Assembly: GCA_012103035.1 (NCBI GenBank)
Contig: JAAVLL010000001.1
Location: 2,392,501-2,456,500 of the forward strand
Source: Brucella oryzae
GTDB lineage: Bacteria; Pseudomonadota; Alphaproteobacteria; Rhizobiales; Rhizobiaceae
Direction of reading: 5' to 3'
DNA: 64,000 nt
Below the pieces are notes generated by a model, which saw only the letters and a list, made by a program, of their open reading frames with translations, had not been told where the DNA came from and did not search any database. The position numbers were made by a program, and so were the translations under genes. Positions 58,819 through 64,000 of this stretch are shown here, piece by piece; the first letter of the stretch is position 1; each line of letters starts with the position of its first letter.

Positions 58819-59594
58819 ATGTTTTTCATTACTTCTTTTCCCGCTTCTCGCCAAAAGATGTTTCTTGCCAAGATGCTCGTCTCTTCCTCGTTGATCGCAG
58901 CATCTTTGACGGTACCGAGTTTTGCTGAAACCGCAGCAAAGCCGGCGCAGGCCGACACAACATCTCCTGCTTCCTCGCCCACAAAATCATCCTCTTCATC
59001 TGCGCAACTGGCAGCTATCAATAAGCTTGATGCGATATCCAAAGATGCGCTCAATGCGGTGCGCGGTATAAATTTCTCAAGGCTCGCAATTTTCCAAGGC
59101 ACTCCTGATGAAGCCAAAACTATTCTCAAAAAGTCAAAGACGACCTCGATAAAGCACAGAAAAGCACCCCGGCTCTCATCGATAAATTGAAGGCGGCGGG
59201 AGCGACAACTGACGAAATTACGGCCGTACAATCAGGTACATTGCCCATCGATATGCAGGTCGGCGTTGTTGACGACTACACTTTGACGCCCGAGAAAACC
59301 GAGCACATCAAGAAAGCCAATGAGCATCTCAAAAATGGCCGCAAGAATGAAGCTATCGAAGAACTCAAGCTGGCAGACATCAATATCGTGGTAACAGAAA
59401 CTTCAGCCAATCTGCCCGCCATAGGAAAGTACGTCGATCAGGCACTGTCGCAACTTGATGACGGTAAATATTACGAAGCCAATATGACCCTCATCAAGGC
59501 ACAGAGCATGGTGACGATCAATTCAAGCATGGCGCCAGACATAAAACCGGGGACACCTGCTCAACCGGCAAAAGCCGCGACGAAAACAAAGTAA
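58819..59594 (+). CDS. YfdX family protein, exported (frame-broken)
   Basis: YfdX-domain protein. Signal peptide region (KMLVSSSLIAASLTVPSFA), a Ser/Ala/Pro-rich linker (TTSPASSPTKSSSSSAQLAA), then the domain: ISKDALNAVRGINFSRLAIF, TLPIDMQVGVVDDYTLTPEK, ELKLADINIVVTETSANLPA and YYEANMTLIKAQSMV. One base is lost near 59133. About 259 aa. Proteins of this family are periplasmic and linked to acid or antibiotic stress, but function is unproven. Upstream 58610-58810 is very AT-rich. Confidence 0.82.
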
Positions 59595-59616
59595 CACCAC
59601 TCGCTGACTAAGCTAG

Positions 59617-59648
59617 AGACCGGGTCCATCTTGGAACCCGGTCTTTGC
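59617..59648 (+). terminator. Terminator after the YfdX gene
   Basis: AGACCGGGTtccatcttggaACCCGGTCTTTG: a 9-bp perfect stem with T-run, between convergent yfdX-like and yeiH-like genes. Confidence 0.82.
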
Positions 59649-59670
59649 GTGATCCAGATTCAGAATTCGG

Positions 59671-60689
59671 TCATGCAACAGACAGCAGCTGAATCAAGCC
59701 CAAGCTGATGACGCATAGTGCGACCAGCGAAAGCACGGCAGTCAGCGTGACCCTTCCCCGGCCGATGCCACCGAACGTATATCGACGCCAAGGCCAAGGG
59801 CTGCCATCGAAATGATGGTGAGGATGGTCGAGGCATATTGAATGCCGGGCAGGATCGTTTCCGGTATCAGATGCAGCGAATGCAGCGCCATCATGCCAAG
59901 GAAGCCGAGGATGAACCATGGCACAAGCTGGAAGAAGCCAGGCTTGGCGTTTGCGTCCTTGTTTCCGGCAAGAAGCGCCAGCGCGAGAATGACCGGTCCG
60001 AGCATCAGCACGCGCACGAGCTTCACCAGCGTGCCAAGCTGGACACTGATCGTCGCGACCGGCGCAGTGGCCGCCAGAACCTGCGGCACTGCATAGACGG
60101 TCAGACCCGCCAGCACGCCATATTGCGTGTGCGACAGTCCCAGAAGCGGCACCAGAAGCGGCAGAAGCAATACGACGACGACGCCGAGAATAGCGGTGAA
60201 GGCGATGGAAGCCGCCACGTCTTCGCTCCCCGCACCGATAACCGGTGCGGTTGCGGCAATGGCGGAATTACCGCAAATGGAATTGCCGCAGGCGACCAGC
60301 ACGGCCATGCGATGCGGCAGTTTCAACAGGCGTCCGATCCCGTAGCTAAGCGTAATTGCCAGCACCACCACCCCTGCGATGCCGAAAATGAGCCCGGAAC
60401 CTGCGGCCACAACGGCACTGGCGCTGATCGATGCGCCGAGCAGCACGACGGCAATCTCCAGAAGAAGCTTGGCGGAAAAGCCGATCCCCTTGTTGAACTG
60501 CTTGCCCGGACGCAGAAATGTCCGCACGACCGTGCCGAGGAGAATGGCGATCACCAGTGCTTCAAGCCAGGCGCGCCCTGCATAATGTTCCTCGATCCTT
60601 TCAAGTCCGAGCGCCGCTACTGCAACGGCGACGCTCAAGCCAAGTCCTGGGAGGATGTTCTGGATTTTGGAGTAGGTCATTGTCGGCAT
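59671..60689 (-). CDS. YeiH/UPF0324 family putative sulfate exporter (frame-broken)
   Basis: Polytopic membrane protein of the PSE family with about ten hydrophobic helices. Signatures: LEALVIAILLGTVVRTFLRP, LLEIAVVLLGASISASAVV, VACGNSICGNSAIAATAPVI (family motif), GVLAGLTVYAVPQVLAATAP, MAALGLGVDIRSVASAG. One base is lost near 59755, after which it ends VALCVISLGLIQLLSVA. About 340 aa. Start MPTMTYSK at 60689, or MTYSK at 60680. Divergent from a LysR regulator across a tandem-repeat promoter region. Transported substrate is a family prediction only. Confidence 0.85.
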
Positions 60690-60713
60690 TTCGAATCTGT
60701 CTGTTTGCTTTTT

Positions 60714-60871
60714 CGCATTGTCCTGTGCAAAACCGCTCCGCACTTTTACTGGAAATGCTGTTTCCATTCGCATTGTCCTGCGTAAAACCGCTCCGCACTT
60801 TTACTGGAAATGCTGTTTCCATTCGCATTATCCCGCGTAAAACCGCTTCGCACTTTTACTGGAAATGCTCG
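60714..60871 (+). repeat. 55-bp tandem repeat (2.9 copies)
   Basis: Units 60714-60768, 60769-60823 and 60824-60871 (partial): CGCATTGTCCTG...AAAACCGCTCCGCACTTTTACTGGAAATGCTGTTTCCATT. Units 1 and 2 differ at two positions. The same element is dispersed at 19315 and 50174. Confidence 0.92.
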
Positions 60872-60968
60872 TATGAGAATTATTTTCTCATCAGATGCCC
60901 GATTTCGCCTATTCAATCCATTTCATTATATGGCATATTTCGTTCGATAAAATCGAATGGTTATCGAC

Positions 60969-61859
60969 ATGACACTGGAACAGCTGCGAATTTTCATTGA
61001 AGTGGCCGAGCGCGAGCATCTAACGCGCGCTTCCGAAGCCTTGCATCTGACCCCTTCTGCTGTCAGTTCGGCCATCCGCACCATGGAGGATCGCTACGGC
61101 GCGACACTGTTCAATCGTATCGGGCGACGGATCGAGCTGACCGGTGACGGGCGCATGTTTCTGGATGAGGCACGCGCCGCACTTGCACGCGCACGTTCCG
61201 CCGAACGAATGTTGTCGGAACTCGGCGGCGGCAAACGCGGCATCCTCGCCATTCATGCCAGCCAGACCATCGCCAGCTATTGGCTGCCGCCCTTTCTGGC
61301 GCATTTTCACGCCGCTTTTCCCTGATCGATGTGCGGCTGACGCTCGGCAATACCGAAAGCGTTACCGAGGCGACACAGGAAGGCGTCGCCGATATCGGCC
61401 TAGTGGAGGGCGCTGTGCAGTCGCCATCGTTATCGATCAACAAGGTTGCCAGCGACCAGCTTATTCTGGTGGCGCGCCCCGATCACGATTGGGGCTCGTG
61501 GAAAACTGACCTGGGATCGACTTTTCGAAGGAAAATGGATTTTACGCGAACAAGGGTCTGGAACCCGCAGTGTTTTCGAGGATGCCATGCGCGCTTCCGG
61601 CTACAATCCGGCGCGACTGCATGTGGCGCTTGAACTGCCCTCGAACGAGGCCATCTGTTCGGCAGTGCGCTCGGGTGACTATGTGACGGCCATATCGGAA
61701 CTTGTCGCCGCCCCGCATCTTGCCGCCGGAACGCTCATGAAGGCGGACTTTGCACTCCCGCAACGCCAGTTTCTCATGCTGCAGCACAATGACCGCTACA
61801 GGACAAAAGCGCTACGGGCTTTCGCTGACTTGTTGAGCGGCACGGATCAGCGAATCTGA
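60969..61859 (+). CDS. LysR-family transcriptional regulator (frame-broken)
   Basis: Winged-helix N-terminus MTLEQLRIFIEVAEREHLTR, then HLTPSAVSSAIRTMEDRYGA and FNRIGRRIELTGDGRMFLDE. Effector domain: ILAIHASQTIASYWLPPFLA, VRLTLGNTESVTEATQEGVA, KWILREQGSGTRSVFEDAM. This effector region resembles YeiE/CysB-like regulators of anion metabolism. Frame changes near 61320 and 61510. About 297 aa. Divergent from the YeiH-like gene, which it likely controls. An upstream TTG-led start at 60957 (MVIDMTLEQ) is possible. The 3' end overlaps the next gene by 13 bp. Confidence 0.87.
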
Positions 61860-63107
61860 CGCAACAATTCCGGTTGTGGAAAACAGGTCGGCGCCATGCC
61901 GTTCTTCGTCTGCCACAGGCCGATGGAGCGACGGGTCTTGAAGCCCGGCAAACCATCCGGCTTGCCGACATCATAGCCCAGCGCCTGCATGCGTTTCTGC
62001 ATGGCGCCGATATCGGAGCGATACATGGAGCCGACATCGCCCCATGCACGACTGAAATCACCCGCATCATAGGCGATACGGTCACCCACATGACCGATAA
62101 AGAGCGCATAGAGATCGCTCATATTATAGTCCTTGAGCACGTAGAAATTCGGCGTCACGATGAAAGCCGGACCGTAGCGGCCAGCTGGCATGAGCAGATA
62201 GCCCTCGCCTTTCATTTCATTGGCCGGAAACGGTTTGCCATTCACCCGCGTAATGCCGAGCTTTGCCCATTCGGCAATCGTCTTGCCCTGATCCGGACCT
62301 TCCAGCGAGCAGGATACGTTCTGCGGAACGCTCACTTCAAAGCCCCAGTCACGCCCCTTCTGCCAACCATGCAGCTTCAGATAATTGGCGATGGAGGCGA
62401 GCGTATCCGGCACCGAGTTCCAGATGTCGCGCTTGCCGTCACCGTCGAAATCGACGGCGTTTTTCAGATAGGACGTCGGCATGAATTGCGGCTGGCCGAG
62501 CGCGCCCGCCCATGAGCTTTTCATAGCGGCTTCGTCGATATAACCCTTGAAGCAATTTCGAGCGCAGCAATCAGTTCCTTGCGGAACATGTCCTTGCGCG
62601 TCGCCATAAACGCCTTGGTGCCAAGAACCTCATAGGCATTGTAGGGAATCTTCACCGTACCGAAGCCGGATTCGCGGCCCCATACGGCAAGCAGGATCGG
62701 CCCCGGAACACCGTATTTCTGTTCGATGCGTTTCAAGAGATTAGCGTATTGGCCATAGCGCGCCTTGCCGCCGCTTGTGACCGACGCAATAGTCTTTGCA
62801 TTGAAATACTTGACGGGCGCGCCGAATTCCGCCTGTTTCTGCTCTTTTGGTGTCGAGGGCTTTTCGCCGGGAATGACGAGGTCGGGCAGCTTCCAGTTGA
62901 TCGAGACACCGGCAAAAGCCTGATCGAACACGGCGCGGGATACGCCTGCGGCCTTCGCTTCCGGCCAAAGGTCTTTTCGAGCCATTTGCGATACTGGCTT
63001 TCAACCTGCGCCCTGGACGGAGCCCCAATGGCGGGAGAAACAGCAAGAATGACGGCAAGACCCAGAGCAGTTTTCAAAGCTTGCTTCCAACGGCTTGCAG
63101 CCATCAT
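61847..63107 (-). CDS. Lytic murein transglycosylase, MltB family (frame-broken)
   Basis: Peptidoglycan lytic transglycosylase (SLT_2/MltB fold) with a C-terminal peptidoglycan-binding domain. Signal peptide (KTALGLAVILAVSPAIGAPS), catalytic ILLAVWGRESGFGTVKIPYN (Glu of RES), ALGQPQFMPTSYLKNAVDFD and DGDGKRDIWNSVPDTLASIA, and the PG_binding_1 domain ALGYDVGKPDGLPGFKTRRS. Single bases are lost near 62980 and 62540. About 420 aa. It converges on the LysR gene with 13 bp shared. Confidence 0.9.
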
Positions 63108-63122
63108 GTTTCTCCATCAAAT

Positions 63123-63726
63123 CTAAAGCGTGGTTCGTGCCCGCAAGGCGGCGGCAAGCGTACCTTCATCCAGATAATCGAGTTCGCCGCCGACCGGCAC
63201 GCCATGGGCAAGCCGCGTGACGCGCACATCGAAATTCGACAGCTGGTCGGTGATGTAATGCGCGGTGGTCTGGCCTTCGACGGTGGCGTTGACCGCGAGA
63301 ATCACTTCCTTGATCTCCCGGTGGCAACCCGTTCCACCAGACCTTTGATGTTGAGATCGTCCGGGCCGATGCCATCGAGTGGCGACAGGCGACCGCCAAG
63401 AACGTGATAGCGCACATTCATCGTGCCTGCCCGCTCCAACGCCCAGAGATCGGAAACATCCTCCACCACGATGAGGGTGGTGGGATCGCGCCGCTCATCG
63501 GTGCAGATCGTGCATGGATCGCTTGTGTCGACATTGCCGCAGCAAGAACAGATCCGCACCTTTCGGCAGCCTCCTGCATGGCGCCGCCCAGCGGCACGAG
63601 AAGCGCTTCCTTCTTCTTGATGAGATGCAGCGCCGCACGGCGGGCCGAACGCGGTCCAAGCCCCGGCACACGGGCCAGAAGCTGGATAAGACGTTCGATT
63701 TCGGGACCGGCTATTCGTTTGGACAT
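63123..63726 (-). CDS. recR: Recombination protein RecR (frame-broken)
   Basis: RecFOR pathway protein. N-terminal helix-hairpin-helix ([20 protein letters not shown]), C4 zinc finger [16 protein letters not shown], then Toprim ([54 protein letters not shown]). Single bases are lost near 63565 and 63322. About 201 aa. The ATG at 63726 has no Shine-Dalgarno: the preceding sequence is the C-rich arm of the repeat array. Partner of ybaB upstream, the usual dnaX-ybaB-recR order. Confidence 0.93.
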
Positions 63727-63730
63727 TTTT

Positions 63731-63765
63731 GTAAGGGAGTAAGGGAATAGGGGAGTAAGGGAGTA
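63731..63765. repeat. G-rich octamer array, ybaB-recR spacer (left arm)
   Basis: GTAAGGGAGTAAGGGAATAG...GGGAGTAGGAATGGG, the same unit family as 19779-19855 but more diverged. It contains TAAGGGAATAGGGGAGTA, which is repeated inverted on the right. Confidence 0.85.
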
Positions 63766-63817
63766 GGAATGGGAACTCGGGAATATGCGGCATGGCGGCA
63801 ATCAGCCGACCAAACAT

Positions 63818-63850
63818 ACTCCCCTATTCCCTTATTCCCCTACTCCCCAA
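63818..63850. repeat. C-rich array, ybaB-recR spacer (right arm)
   Basis: TACTCCCCTATTCCCTTATT...CCCCTACTCCCC. Its first 18 bases are the exact reverse complement of the left arm, so the spacer can fold into a long hairpin around a 50-60-nt loop. Confidence 0.85.
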
Positions 63851-63853
63851 GAA

Positions 63854-64000
63854 TTAAAACGGCAGTTTGAACCCCGGAGGGATCGGCAGGCCGGCGGTGA
63901 GCGACTGCGTCTTCTCGGCCATGGCGGCTTCGAGCTTGGCCTTGGCGTCGTTATGTGCCGCGATGATCAGGTCTTCGAGGATTTCCACCTCTTCTTCCTT
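63854..64000 (-). CDS. ybaB: YbaB/EbfC nucleoid-associated protein, 3' part
   Basis: C-terminal 48 codons of a YbaB/EbfC DNA-binding protein: [36 protein letters not shown] and the final [11 protein letters not shown]. The 5' part is beyond the window edge. It lies directly upstream of recR, as in most bacteria. Confidence 0.92.
   Translation of the reverse strand, partial: KEEEVEILEDLIIAAHNDAKAKLEAAMAEKTQSLTAGLPIPPGFKLPF

Noticed and set aside
59742..60773. YeiH start at 60773
   Set aside because: The extra 28 codons are translated repeat sequence (55-bp element). A start at 60689 or 60680 fits the family.
60714..60871. CRISPR repeats
   Set aside because: The 55-bp units are contiguous without unique spacers.

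Overview
The window reads as a chromosomal segment of Brucella (Hyphomicrobiales), most likely chromosome I. The grounds are a short BtaE-like trimeric autotransporter, a CP4-type class II EPSP synthase next to cmk and rpsA, a frcBCAK/frcR fructose cluster, cyoABCD, a FYDLN acid-domain gene, an alphaproteobacterial LexA box (GAAC-N7-GAAC), an Irr/ICE-like palindrome, an FMN riboswitch before a RibN-type transporter, octamer minisatellites and several palindromic intergenic repeats. No phage, IS transposase or CRISPR array was found.

Caveat on coordinates. About sixty +/-1 frame changes break most genes, including essential ones (rpsA, cmk, tamA/tamB). Wherever I could work out the expected codon, one or two bases are missing, usually from a short homopolymer. 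I treat them as sequence errors. Each gene is given as one CDS spanning its fragments and the breaks are noted.

Layout. 87-1421(-): trimeric autotransporter. 1658-7242(+): SOS mutasome imuA-imuB-dnaE2 behind a LexA box. 7.4-10.6 kb(-): hemolysin III-like membrane protein, SLT lipoprotein, three small proteins, FAH-family hydrolase. 10.7-17.7 kb: frcK-frcA-frcC-frcB(-), divergent ROK regulator frcR(+), then pgm(+). 17.9-19.1(-): mrp. 19.4-23.1(+): gloA, an octamer minisatellite, a probable copper locus (Cys/His-rich secreted protein plus a YcnI-PCuAC fusion), a Cys-rich protein behind an Irr-like box, and a small exported protein. 23.1-31.9(-): Tat/lipoprotein L,D-transpeptidase, tamA-tamB, SH3 protein. 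32.3-36.4(-): cyoABCD bo3 oxidase. 36.9-40.9: molybdopterin-binding protein, Dabb protein, small protein, tyrosine phosphatase, LivJ-like binding protein. 41.4-49.9(-): leucine/isovalerate catabolism (aacS, ivd, mccB, mccA, HMG-CoA lyase, liuC), which together convert isovaleryl-CoA to acetoacetate and activate acetoacetate. 50.3-51.6(+): FMN riboswitch and riboflavin transporter. 51.6-54.3(-): acyltransferase, GST, tRNA-Ala, FYDLN protein. 54.6-58.6(+): aroA-cmk-rpsA. 58.8-59.6(+): YfdX protein. 59.7-61.9: YeiH exporter(-) and divergent LysR regulator(+) around a 55-bp tandem repeat. 61.8-64.0(-): MltB-type transglycosylase, recR and the 3' end of ybaB.

The most interesting non-coding structure is the repeat content: (i) 142-146-bp imperfect palindromes whose end coincides with a stop codon in both copies; (ii) G-rich octamer arrays facing C-rich arrays, with G-quadruplex potential, once at the gloA stop codon and once between ybaB and recR; (iii) a 55-bp element tandemised in a divergent promoter region and dispersed elsewhere.
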